DNA from: Streptomyces sp. MP131-18
GTDB lineage: Bacteria > Actinomycetota > Actinomycetes > Streptomycetales > Streptomycetaceae
Direction of reading: 5' to 3'
Length of the DNA stretch: 64,000 nucleotides
Assembly (NCBI RefSeq): GCF_001984575.1
Contig: NZ_LZNS01000001.1
Span: forward strand, 277,307 to 341,306
A model generated the notes under the pieces. The model ran no database searches and was not told the DNA's origin. It worked only from the letters and a program-made list of their open reading frames with translations. The translations under genes were made by a program, and so were the position numbers. Shown piece after piece: positions 42,792-51,048 of this stretch (position 1 is the stretch's first letter; every line of letters begins with the position of its first letter).

Positions 42792-44069
42792 ATGTCAGCA
42801 CTGAGATGGGGGCGCGGCCGCGCCGCCCTCGCGGCGGGCGCCGTCTCGCTGCTCACCCTGGCAGGCTGCGGCAACGGCGGGTCCTCCGGCGGCAACGCCG
42901 ACGGGGAGGTCGGCGGCGAGGTCCGGATGCTGGTGAACCTCACGCCCAACCTCGACCAGTCCTACTGGGAGGAGTTGGTCGCGCCCTTCGAGGAAGCGAC
43001 CGGCGTGTCGGTCGAGATCGAGGCCCCCACCGGGAGCAGCGTCGCCGAGTCGTTCCCCCAGCAGCTCGCCGCGGGCACCGCCCCCGACGTCATCCAGTCC
43101 ATATTCCCCGACGACGACACGCTGCCCCAGCTGGTCGACCTCAGCGACCTGCCCTGGACCGAGGGCACGCCGATGGTCGACGACTACGCCATCGACGGCA
43201 GTCGCTATGTCGTCGGCGTCGGCTCGCAGACCCAGTCCCTCGTCTTCTACAACAAAACCGCCTTCGAGGAGGCCGGGATCGCCGAGCCCCCCGCCACCTG
43301 GGCGGAGTTCACGGAGGCGCTCGGCCTGCTCGACGAGGCCGGATACACGCCGCTACAGACCGCCGGCCAGTTCCAGACCGGGCTCCAGCTCCAGCAGCTG
43401 TACCACCCCACCCTCAACACCGCCCACCCGCGCTGGCAGACCTCCGTCGCCGACGAGGAGCTGTCCGCGGGCGAGGCGTACCTGCCGATGTTCCAGCACT
43501 ACGCCGACTGGCTGGAGGCCGGCTACATCGCCCAGGACGACGTCGGCCTCGACCCCGCCGCGGCCGACGGCGCCTTCCTGGAGGGCACCGTGGGCCTCTA
43601 CCCGCAGGGCAGTTGGTTCGCCACCACCCTCAAGTCCGGCGGCGAGCCGCCGTTCGAGGTCGGGGTCTTCTCACCGCCGGTGGACGAGGGCCAGGAGTAC
43701 CCCGGCCCGCAGGGCGCCACGATGGCGTACCCCTACATGATCAACGCGGCCTCCGGCAACATCTCTTCGGCGCAGGCCCTGGTCGAGTACCTCGTCACCG
43801 ACGAGACCGCGATCCAGTCCCAGCTGACCGCCGACGGCGTCTTCCGGCAGGGCGCCGAGACGGCCGACGACCCGGTGCTCGCCCAGGTGCAGGCCATCCT
43901 CGACGAGGCGCCAGGACTGGTCGCCGTCGGCGAGGGGTTCGGCGACACCCGGCTCCCGGTCACCGGCTTCAACCCCAAGTTCACCGAGATCGTCCAGGGC
44001 CTCTACACCGGGCAGAGCCCGCAGGAGGCCGCCGACGCCCTCGACGACTGGGTCAGCGAGAACCGCTGA
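42792..44069 (+). CDS. Sugar ABC transporter substrate-binding lipoprotein
   Basis: Extracellular solute-binding protein of the carbohydrate (type 1) family, 425 residues. Lipobox LLTLAGC with Cys26, then a Gly/Ser linker. The fold shows ELVAPFEEATGVSVEIEAPT, QQLAAGTAPDVIQS, SLVFYNKTAFEEAGIAEPP and TWAEFTEAL, the standard pattern. AGGAG is six bases ahead of ATG 42792. With the two permeases downstream it forms a CUT1-type importer; the ATPase is not encoded here and is probably a shared MsiK-like protein, as in streptomycetes. Ligand unknown, presumably an oligosaccharide or sugar acid. Confidence 0.93.
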   Translation: MSALRWGRGRAALAAGAVSLLTLAGCGNGGSSGGNADGEVGGEVRMLVNLTPNLDQSYWEELVAPFEEATGVSVEIEAPTGSSVAESFPQQLAAGTAPDVIQSIFPDDDTLPQLVDLSDLPWTEGTPMVDDYAIDGSRYVVGVGSQTQSLVFYNKTAFEEAGIAEPPATWAEFTEALGLLDEAGYTPLQTAGQFQTGLQLQQLYHPTLNTAHPRWQTSVADEELSAGEAYLPMFQHYADWLEAGYIAQDDVGLDPAAADGAFLEGTVGLYPQGSWFATTLKSGGEPPFEVGVFSPPVDEGQEYPGPQGATMAYPYMINAASGNISSAQALVEYLVTDETAIQSQLTADGVFRQGAETADDPVLAQVQAILDEAPGLVAVGEGFGDTRLPVTGFNPKFTEIVQGLYTGQSPQEAADALDDWVSENR

Positions 44070-44071
44070 TC

Positions 44072-45052
44072 ATGGCCAGGACGCTGACCAAGACCGTCCC
44101 GGAGCGCGCCGCGGCGGCTCCGGCCGAGGCGGCGGGCCCCGCGGCACGCCGGGGTCGCCGGGGATGGCGGGGATGGCGCGACGCCGGAGCGCGCCTCACC
44201 ATGGTCGCCCCCGCGCTCGTGCTCTACGTGGGCCTGCTCGTCGTCCCCGTCGGCTACGCCGTCTACTACAGCTTCACGGACTACAACGGCTTCCCGCAGC
44301 AGATCCCCGAGTTCATCGGCTGGGAGAACTACCAGCGGGTCTTCCAGTCGGCCGACATCACCGACTCGATGGTCGTCACCGGCACGATCGCGCTCGTCGG
44401 CGCCATCCTCGTCAACGCCGCCGCGCTCGGCCTGGCGCTGCTGCTCCAGCGGACCGGCGGGTTCACCACCTTCGGCCGGGTGGTGATGTTCTACCCGCAC
44501 GTCCTCAGCGCCCTGGTCGTCGGCTTCCTCTGGCAGGCGATTCTGGGCCCGCAGGGCGTGGTCAACACCATGCTGGAGAAGGCCGGGCGCTCCTCGATGC
44601 CCTTCCTCTCCGACCCGACGTGGGCGCTGTGGACCCTGATCTTCGTGATCTCCTGGTCCCTGTTCGGCGTGCAGCTCGTGCTCTACCTGGCCGGGCTCCA
44701 GACGGTCCCCGCCGACCTCGTCGAGGCGGCCAGGATCGACGGCGCCGGACGCTGGCAGACCTTCCGGGCCGTCACCTGGCCCGCGCTCGCGCCCACGTTC
44801 AGCGTCGCCCTCATCACCTCGGGCATCTCGCTGCTGAAGACCTACGACGTCGTCGTCTCCCTCACCGGCGGCGGGCCGGCCGGATCGACGCAGACCCTGG
44901 CGTACTCGATCCTCGCCGTGTCCTTCCCCGGGCGGCAGATCGGCCTCGCCTCGGCCGAGGCCGTCGTGCTCATCATCGCCGCCGCGATCCTCGCCTTCAC
45001 GGTGCTCGCGCTCAGGCGGCGCGCGGAAGAAGGGGCGGAATCCATCGGATGA
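44072..45052 (+). CDS. Sugar ABC transporter permease 1
   Basis: MalF-type membrane subunit, 326 residues, about six transmembrane segments (for example LTMVAPALVLYVGLLVVPVG and VVLIIAAAILAFTVLAL). The coupling loop is EAARIDGAGRWQTFRAVTWP. It begins two bases after the lipoprotein stop and its last bases contain the start of the second permease (ATGA). The Ala/Arg-rich 35-residue N-terminal tail is cytosolic. Confidence 0.94.
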   Translation: MARTLTKTVPERAAAAPAEAAGPAARRGRRGWRGWRDAGARLTMVAPALVLYVGLLVVPVGYAVYYSFTDYNGFPQQIPEFIGWENYQRVFQSADITDSMVVTGTIALVGAILVNAAALGLALLLQRTGGFTTFGRVVMFYPHVLSALVVGFLWQAILGPQGVVNTMLEKAGRSSMPFLSDPTWALWTLIFVISWSLFGVQLVLYLAGLQTVPADLVEAARIDGAGRWQTFRAVTWPALAPTFSVALITSGISLLKTYDVVVSLTGGGPAGSTQTLAYSILAVSFPGRQIGLASAEAVVLIIAAAILAFTVLALRRRAEEGAESIG

Positions 45053-45891
45053 CTCGCTCGTCACGTCCGGCGACCGCGCTGCGCGTCGCGTTCCTCGGCG
45101 TTCTGTGCCTCTTCATGCTGATCCCGCTCTACCTGCTGGTGATCAACGCGTTCAAGAGCCAGCAGGACATCCTCACCAACCCGTTCACCATCGACCTCTC
45201 CCGGGCCACCACCGAATACCTCGGCGCCGCCTGGAACAGCCCCGAGTTCAGCATCCCCAAGGGGTACGCCATCACGCTGGCGCTCCTGGTCTGCGTCAAC
45301 GTGCTCTCCATCGGGCTCTGCGTGCCCGCCGCGCACGTGCTGGCCAGGACCCCGAGGCCGCTGTTCCGCGCCATCCTGATGTTCTTCGTGGCCGGCATGT
45401 TCATCCCGACGCAGGTGATCCTCATCCCGGTCATCTTCGTGCTGCGCGGCCTCGGCCTGATGAGCACCTTCCCCGGGCTGGTGCTCTTCATGACGGCGAC
45501 CACCGTGCCGTTCACCCTGTTCGTCTTCACCGGCTTCGTGCGGGTGCTGCCGCGCGCGCTGGACGAGGCGGCGGCCATCGACGGCGCGGGCCGCCACTAC
45601 ACGGTGTGGCGGATCATCTTCCCGCTGATGCGGCCGATCGTCGCCACCGCGTTCATCCTCAACTCCCTCAGCGTCTGGAACGACTTCGCCAGCCCGCAGG
45701 TCATCCTCGGCCCCGGCAGCGGCATCTACACGGTCACCACGGGGGTCTACGCCGCGGTCGGCCAGTACTCGGCGGACTACACGAGGGTGTTCCCGACGCT
45801 GCTGCTCGCCGTCATCCCGATCCTGGTCATCTTCGTGGCGACCCAGCGCCACCTGATGCGCGGCCTGGCCGCCGGTTCGGTCAAGGGCTGA
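45049..45891 (+). CDS. Sugar ABC transporter permease 2
   Basis: MalG-type membrane subunit, 280 residues, six transmembrane segments starting with [20 protein letters not shown]. The coupling loop is [20 protein letters not shown]. It is coupled to permease 1 by an ATGA overlap. Together they form the importer channel with the preceding lipoprotein. Confidence 0.94.
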   Translation: MTRSSRPATALRVAFLGVLCLFMLIPLYLLVINAFKSQQDILTNPFTIDLSRATTEYLGAAWNSPEFSIPKGYAITLALLVCVNVLSIGLCVPAAHVLARTPRPLFRAILMFFVAGMFIPTQVILIPVIFVLRGLGLMSTFPGLVLFMTATTVPFTLFVFTGFVRVLPRALDEAAAIDGAGRHYTVWRIIFPLMRPIVATAFILNSLSVWNDFASPQVILGPGSGIYTVTTGVYAAVGQYSADYTRVFPTLLLAVIPILVIFVATQRHLMRGLAAGSVKG

Positions 45892-45968
45892 CCGCCGCGG
45901 CCCCGCCCCTCGTCCGTCCGTTCGTCCCCGGCGCCACGCCCCGAGCCGCTACTGGAGGTACTTCCGCC

Positions 45969-46016
45969 GTGAGCCACGAGACCACCCGCTCCCCCGCTAC
46001 CGGAGGCCGCCGATGA
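45969..46016 (+). CDS. Possible 15-residue leader peptide coupled to SDR gene
   Basis: A GTG-started frame of 15 codons ([15 protein letters not shown]) with TGGAGGT nine bases upstream. Its TGA overlaps the ATG of the SDR gene (ATGA). The good ribosome binding site and the exact overlap copy the coupling used elsewhere in the operon. It could equally be chance, since the SDR start has its own CGGAGG. No family known. Confidence 0.3.
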   Translation: MSHETTRSPATGGRR

Positions 46017-46750
46017 CCGCCGCACTCGTCACCGGGGCCGGCGGCGGCCTCGGCCGTGCCGTCGCCGTGCGGCTCGCCGGCGACGGTTACGACGTCGCCG
46101 CCGTCGACATCGATCCCGCGGCCCTGGCCGCCACCGCCGAGGCCGTCGAACGGGCCGGCGCGCGCGCCCTGCCGCTCACCGCCGACCTCGCCGACCCGGC
46201 CGCCGCCGCGGCCGCCGTGGAGCGCGCCCGCGCGGCGCTCGGCGTCCCCGGGGCCCTGGTCAACAACGCCGCGATCTACCCGGCCACCCCGTTCCTCGAC
46301 GTCGAACTCGCCGAGTACGACCGCGTGGTGGCCGTCAACCAGCGCGCCTACTGGGTCGTGGCCCAGTCGGTCGCCCGCCTCATGGCGGAGCAGGGCGGCG
46401 GCGCCATCGTCAACGTCGCCTCCATCACCATGCACGGCGGCTGGTCGGACCTGGCCGCCTACGTCTCCACGAAGGGCGCCGCCACCGCGCTCACCCGGGC
46501 GCTCGCCCGGGAACTCGGCCCGCACGGGGTCCGGGTCAACGCCGTGTCACCCGGCGCGTTCCCCACCGCGGCCGAGGAGATCCACCCCGACCCGGAGGGC
46601 TACCGGCGCTTCGTGCTTGACCGGCAGGCCCTCAAACGACGCGGCAGGCCGGAGGAACTGGCCGCGGCCGTCGCCTTCCTGCTCGGCCCCGACGCCTCGT
46701 TCGTCACCGGTCAGTGCCTGGAGGTCAACGGAGGGTGGGTGATGGCATGA
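46013..46750 (+). CDS. SDR-family sugar or sugar-acid dehydrogenase
   Basis: Classical SDR, 245 residues. Cofactor motif [23 protein letters not shown] suggests [13 protein letters not shown] follows. Catalytic Ser is in [10 protein letters not shown] and the YxxxK in [20 protein letters not shown] and [12 protein letters not shown] are the normal C-terminal signatures. It lies between the importer and a DUF4432 gene, with ATGA overlap to the latter. In described L-fucose and L-rhamnose oxidative pathways an SDR acts as sugar dehydrogenase or as 2-keto-3-deoxy-acid dehydrogenase; either would fit. Confidence 0.92.
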   Translation: MTAALVTGAGGGLGRAVAVRLAGDGYDVAAVDIDPAALAATAEAVERAGARALPLTADLADPAAAAAAVERARAALGVPGALVNNAAIYPATPFLDVELAEYDRVVAVNQRAYWVVAQSVARLMAEQGGGAIVNVASITMHGGWSDLAAYVSTKGAATALTRALARELGPHGVRVNAVSPGAFPTAAEEIHPDPEGYRRFVLDRQALKRRGRPEELAAAVAFLLGPDASFVTGQCLEVNGGWVMA

Positions 46751-47811
46751 GGATCGCCGGACGCGACCTGGACCGCGCCGCGCTCGAACGCCGCGCGGGC
46801 GACCTCTCCGCCGCGGGCGGCATCCGGGCCGTCGTGCTCGACGACGGTGCCGAACGCGGCATCCGCGCACTGGAGTTCAGAACCGGCGGCGGACTGGCCT
46901 TCGACGTGCTCGTGGACCGGGCCATGGACCTGGGGACCGCCGAGTACCGCGGGCACGGCTTCGGCTGGCGCTCGGCCACCGGCTTCCGCCACCCGGGCCT
47001 GCACGAGTACCGCGACGAGGACGGCCTCTCGCTCATGCGCAGCTTCTCCGGGCTGCTGGTCACCGCGGGCCTCGACCACACCCTGTTCACCGCCGAGGTG
47101 GACGCCTCGCAGTACCGCTACCCGCACCGCGCCACCGTGTGGAACGGGCTCCACGGCCGCGTGGCCCACACCCCCGCCCGGCTGCACGGCTACGGCGAAC
47201 GGTGGACCGACGACGGCCGGTGCGTGCTGTGGGCGGAGGGCGAGGTGCGGCAGGCGGCCGTCTTCGCCGAACACCTGCGGCTGACCCGGCGGATCGAGGC
47301 CGACCTCGGCGGCAGCGAGATCCGGCTGACCGACACCGTGCGCAACGCCGGATTCGACCCGACGCCGCACATGTACCTCTACCACATCAACGTCGGCTGG
47401 CCCCTGCTGGACGAGGGCGCGCGCTGGGAGCTGCCCGCGGCCCGCACCCTGTGGCGCTCCGACAGCGTCGCGGAGCAGGGCGTCTCGCACCTGGTCATGC
47501 CCGCGCCGCTGCCGGGGTTCGTCGAGCAGGTCTACGAGCACGAACTCGTCCCCGGGGAATCGGGCCGCGCACGGCCGAGGCTGGTCAACGAACGGCTGGG
47601 GCTGTTCTTCGAACTCGACTACGACACCCGCGAGTTCCCCGCGTTCTTCCAGTGGCTGCACCTGCGCGAGGGCGCCTACGCCGTCGGGATGGAGCCCTCC
47701 ACGCACCACGTCGCGGGCGAGGAGGCGGCCCGCGCCGACGGGTCCATGACCTTTCTGGCCCCCGGCGAGGAGCGCCGCTACCACACCGTCTTCCGGATCG
47801 GAGAGCTGTGA
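46747..47811 (+). CDS. DUF4432 aldose-epimerase-like protein
   Basis: Protein of 354 residues with a galactose-mutarotase-like beta-sandwich of the DUF4432 family. Typical parts are [32 protein letters not shown] and [20 protein letters not shown], where the conserved His and Glu of aldose 1-epimerases would sit. ATG 46747 overlaps the SDR stop. Family members have been linked to epimerisation of less common sugars. Here it would supply the right anomer or epimer of the imported sugar to the dehydrogenases. Confidence 0.85.
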   Translation: MRIAGRDLDRAALERRAGDLSAAGGIRAVVLDDGAERGIRALEFRTGGGLAFDVLVDRAMDLGTAEYRGHGFGWRSATGFRHPGLHEYRDEDGLSLMRSFSGLLVTAGLDHTLFTAEVDASQYRYPHRATVWNGLHGRVAHTPARLHGYGERWTDDGRCVLWAEGEVRQAAVFAEHLRLTRRIEADLGGSEIRLTDTVRNAGFDPTPHMYLYHINVGWPLLDEGARWELPAARTLWRSDSVAEQGVSHLVMPAPLPGFVEQVYEHELVPGESGRARPRLVNERLGLFFELDYDTREFPAFFQWLHLREGAYAVGMEPSTHHVAGEEAARADGSMTFLAPGEERRYHTVFRIGEL

Positions 47812-47839
47812 ACGGCGAGGCGGGCGGGACGGCGGAGCG

Positions 47840-48979
47840 ATGACGGCCTACCGCGGACTGACCTGGGACCACCCGCGGGGCACCGAGGCGCTGCGGCAGG
47901 CCGCGGCCGGCTTCTCCGCGCCGCCCTCCCCCGCCGGGCGCCACGGGGACACCCTCACCTGGGACGCCCAGCCCCTCGAAGGCTTCGAATCGCACCCGAT
48001 CACCGACCTCTGCGCCCGCTACGACCTCGTCGTCCTGGACCATCCGCACCTCGGCGACGCCCTCGCGGGCGGGGCGCTCACGCCGCTGTCCGCGCTGTTC
48101 GGCCCGGAAGTCATCGCCGAGTGGCGCGCGACCACGGTCGGCGCCTCTGCGGACTCCTACACCGCCGCCGGCGAACTGTGGGCGCTCCCGCTCGACACGG
48201 CCACGCAGGTGGCCGCGGCACACCGGGCGACCGTGCCGGAACTGCCCACCACCTGGGAACAGGTGACGGCGCTCGCCGCCGAGCGGCCGGTCGTGCTCTC
48301 GCTCGCCGGTCCGCACGCGCTGCTCACCTTCTTCTCGCTCTGCTGCGCACTCGGCGAGCCGCCCGACCCCGAGCCCGCCTCCGGCCTGGTCCCGCGCGAC
48401 ACCGCGCTCGCGGCGCTGGAGATGATGCGGGACCTGACCCGCCGCGCCGACCCCGCGACGTTCGGCCTCAACCCCATCGGGCTGCTCGGCCTGCTCGCCG
48501 CGGGCCGAGCGGCCTACTGCCCGTTCGTCTACGGGTACGCGAGCTACGCGGCACGCGCGGCGGGCGCACCCGTGCGCTTCGGCGACGTGCCGCGGCTGGC
48601 GCCCGGCGGGCCGCTCGGCTCCACGCTCGGCGGCACCGGGCTCGCGGTGACCCGCCGCACCGAGGTCTCCCCCGCGCTCGCCCGCCACCTGAGCTGGCTG
48701 CTGTCGGCCGATGCGCAACGCGCCTACCTGCCCGAACGGCTGGCGCAGCCCTCCCGCCGGGAGGCGTGGCGGGACCCGGCGCTCGACGCGGCGTTCTCCG
48801 GTTTCTACTCCGGCACCCTCGCCACCACCGAGGGCGCCTGGGTCAGGCCCCGCCACGCCGGCTACCCGGCCTTCCAGACCGCCGCCTCCGCCGTACTGCG
48901 GGCGGCGGCCACCGGCACCTCGTCACCGGCGGACGCGTTCGCCGAGACCGTCCGGCTGCACCGCGCCCTGACCCCCTGA
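47840..48979 (+). CDS. Substrate-binding-protein-like protein without signal peptide
   Basis: Protein of 379 residues that resembles a carbohydrate-type solute-binding protein (CARYDLVVLDHPHLGDALAG, ALPLDTATQVAAAHR, TTWEQVTALAAERP, LSWLLSADAQRAYLP) yet starts directly with TAYRGLTWDHPRGTEALRQA and has no signal peptide or lipobox. The frame upstream of ATG 47840 offers none either. GGCGGAG precedes the start. It is followed by an enoyl-CoA hydratase gene after 38 bases. A cytoplasmic role is implied: binding of a sugar or acyl metabolite, or a degraded exported protein. Function unknown. Confidence 0.8.
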   Translation: MTAYRGLTWDHPRGTEALRQAAAGFSAPPSPAGRHGDTLTWDAQPLEGFESHPITDLCARYDLVVLDHPHLGDALAGGALTPLSALFGPEVIAEWRATTVGASADSYTAAGELWALPLDTATQVAAAHRATVPELPTTWEQVTALAAERPVVLSLAGPHALLTFFSLCCALGEPPDPEPASGLVPRDTALAALEMMRDLTRRADPATFGLNPIGLLGLLAAGRAAYCPFVYGYASYAARAAGAPVRFGDVPRLAPGGPLGSTLGGTGLAVTRRTEVSPALARHLSWLLSADAQRAYLPERLAQPSRREAWRDPALDAAFSGFYSGTLATTEGAWVRPRHAGYPAFQTAASAVLRAAATGTSSPADAFAETVRLHRALTP

Positions 48980-49017
48980 CCTGTATCCCCGCACCCCCGT
49001 CCGAGGAGCCGCCCGCC

Positions 49018-49797
49018 ATGGAGAGCACAGTCGAGGAGATCCGCCTGACGCTGCACGACCGCGTCGCCCTCATCACCCTCAGCAGACCCGAGAAGCTGAA
49101 CGCGGTCACCGCCGCCATGTCCGCCGAGCTGACCCGGCTCGCCGACCTGTGCAACACCGCCGACGAGGTGCGGGCCGTGGTGCTCACCGGTGCCGGCGAA
49201 CGCGCCTTCTGCGCCGGCTCCGACATCGGCGAACTCGACGCCTACGCAACCCCCTGGGACTTCCGCAACCGTTCCGACTACTGCGACTCGTTGCGCCGCC
49301 TGCGCAAACCCGTCATCGCCGCGGTCAACGGGCTCGCGCTCGGCGGCGGTCTGGAGACCGCCCTCGCCTGCGACATCAGGATCGCCTCCGCCACCGCCCG
49401 GTTCGGCGCCCCGGAGATCAAGCTGGGCTGGATCGGCGGCGGTGGCGTCTCCGCACAGCTGCGGGCCTCGATCGGGGCGAGCAACGCCGCCCTCATGCTG
49501 CTGACCGGCGACCCGATCGACGCCGCGACGGCCGAGCGCCGACTGCTGGTCAGCGAGGTGACCGAACCATCCGAACTCCTCGGCCGCGCCCTGGAGATCG
49601 CCTCGACCATCGCCGCCCGCGCCCCCATCGCCGCCGAGACCGCGAAGGCCAACCTGCACGCGGCGGCCAGCGTCCCCCTCGACCAGGCACTGGAGCGCGA
49701 ACGCGACCTCCAGGCCGTCTGCTTCGCCACCGAGGACGCCGCGGAGGGCCGAGCCGCCTTCCTGGCGAAGCGCCCCCCGCACTTCCACCGCAGGTGA
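49018..49797 (+). CDS. Enoyl-CoA hydratase/isomerase family protein
   Basis: Crotonase-fold enzyme, 259 residues. The oxyanion-hole strands are AFCAGSDIGE and NGLALGGGLETALACD. Both hydratase glutamates are present, Glu113 (GGGLET) and Glu133 (FGAPEIKLG), so hydration/dehydration of an acyl-CoA is plausible rather than a mere isomerase. GAGGAGCC lies ahead of ATG 49018. It ends the plus-strand operon and is convergent with the LacI gene. Together with the CoA-transferase beyond LacI it points to a CoA-thioester step in what otherwise looks like sugar catabolism. Confidence 0.92.
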   Translation: MESTVEEIRLTLHDRVALITLSRPEKLNAVTAAMSAELTRLADLCNTADEVRAVVLTGAGERAFCAGSDIGELDAYATPWDFRNRSDYCDSLRRLRKPVIAAVNGLALGGGLETALACDIRIASATARFGAPEIKLGWIGGGGVSAQLRASIGASNAALMLLTGDPIDAATAERRLLVSEVTEPSELLGRALEIASTIAARAPIAAETAKANLHAAASVPLDQALERERDLQAVCFATEDAAEGRAAFLAKRPPHFHRR

Positions 49798-49851
49798 ACG
49801 TCCACCCCCGGCCGGGGCACGGCACCGGCCCGGTCTGGCTCGGTCTTCGGG

Positions 49852-50895
49852 CTACGTGCTCTCCCGGGGCCGGATCTCGAAGCCCAGGTCGAGGGCGGAG
49901 GCGGCGGAGGAACCGCCGCGCATCCGGCGCAGCAGCAGCGCCGCGGCCTCCCGGCCGATCCTGGCGTTCGGCAGGGATACCGTGGTCAGCCCTGGGCGGA
50001 CCATGCGGGAGAGTTCGAAGTCGCCGAAGCCGGTGAGGGCGATGTCCCCCGGCACCCGCACGCCGGTGCTCCCGGCCGCGAGCAGCGCGCCGCAGGCGAG
50101 CACGTCCGTGGAGAAGACCAGCACGTCCGCCTCGGGCTGCGCCCGGCGGGCGGTGTCGAGCAGCAGTGCTCCCGACTCCAGGGTGAGCGGGTACTCGGAG
50201 GCGTCCACGACGCGGGGCTCGCGTCCCGGCCGGAACGCGTTCACCGCCCGCCGGAACCCCGCCAGCCGGCGCAGCGAGCGGTGGTCGCCCGCGAGCAGCG
50301 AGCCCACGAAGCACGGCTCGCGGTACCCGGACTCGTGCAGGAAGGACACCATCGCGTACATCGCCCGCTCGTTGGAGAAGCCGACGAGCGTGTCCACCGG
50401 GCTGTCCGTCCAGTCCCAGGTCTCCACCACGGGCACCCCGGCGGTGCGGAGCATCGCCACCGTGCTCTCCCGGTGCACCGTCCCGGTCAGGCAGATGCCG
50501 TCCGGGCGCCTGCCGAGCAGCGAGCGGATGAGGTCTTCCTCGCGCTCGTCGTCGTAGTCGGTGTAGCCGAGCAGCAGTTGGTAGCCCTCCGGGGAGAGCA
50601 CCGCGGAGAGCCCGGTCAGGGTCTCGGAGAACAGCTCGCTGCCCAGCGCGGGGATGACCGTGGCGACGATCTTGCTGCGGTTGGAGGCCAGGTTGCGGGC
50701 GGCGAGGTTGGGCACGTACCCGCTCTCCCGGATCGCGGCCTCCACCCGCTCCCGGGTGTGCGGCGCGACCTCCTCGGGAATCCGCAGCACGCGGGAGACC
50801 GTCTGCGAGGAGACGCCGGCGCGCGCGGCCACGTCCCGCAGGGTGACCGAACGCGTCGAGGCCCGCCGGGGCCCCGCCGCTGGACCGCTTCCCAT
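49852..50895 (-). CDS. LacI-family transcriptional regulator
   Basis: LacI/GalR repressor of 347 residues. The HTH is VTLRDVAARAGVSSQTVSRV and the hinge helix is NLAARNLASNRSK. The effector domain includes FSTDVLACGALLAAGSTGVR and IALTGFGDFELSRMV. It is convergent with the preceding enoyl-CoA hydratase gene and divergent from the CoA-transferase. The 153 bases between the LacI and CoA-transferase start codons contain two AGCGCT-centred palindromes of the LacI operator type, so autoregulation and control of the CoA-transferase are likely. Confidence 0.94.
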   Translation of the reverse strand: MGSGPAAGPRRASTRSVTLRDVAARAGVSSQTVSRVLRIPEEVAPHTRERVEAAIRESGYVPNLAARNLASNRSKIVATVIPALGSELFSETLTGLSAVLSPEGYQLLLGYTDYDDEREEDLIRSLLGRRPDGICLTGTVHRESTVAMLRTAGVPVVETWDWTDSPVDTLVGFSNERAMYAMVSFLHESGYREPCFVGSLLAGDHRSLRRLAGFRRAVNAFRPGREPRVVDASEYPLTLESGALLLDTARRAQPEADVLVFSTDVLACGALLAAGSTGVRVPGDIALTGFGDFELSRMVRPGLTTVSLPNARIGREAAALLLRRMRGGSSAASALDLGFEIRPREST

Positions 50896-50985
50896 CCGCC
50901 CTGCCTCCCCGTCTGTCGTGCCGCACCGCGCGGCCGGGGCAACTGTACGCAGCCGACGGCCCGTCGGGGGGCCGTCCGCCCACTA

Positions 50986-51011
50986 TGTTAGCGCTGCCGT
51001 TAGCGCTATCA
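50986..51011. promoter_or_regulatory. Tandem LacI-type operators
   Basis: TGTTAGCGCT (50986-50995) and GTTAGCGCTATCA (50999-51011) are two copies of the GTTAGCGCT half, each centred on the palindrome AGCGCT, 12 bp apart. The form TGTTAGCGCTAACA is the common operator of actinobacterial LacI sugar regulators; these are one full-like and one partial match. They lie 38-63 bases before the CoA-transferase ATG and would overlap its promoter. Confidence 0.72.
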
Positions 51012-51048
51012 TCGCTCTCCACTAGCCCCGAACGGTGTGAGGTGTGGC

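Noticed and set aside
42806-44071. Long plus-strand frame overlapping the sugar-binding lipoprotein, in frame with permease 1
   Set aside because: Arg/Pro/Gly-rich shadow of the lipoprotein gene; permease 1 starts at ATG 44072 just after the lipoprotein stop.
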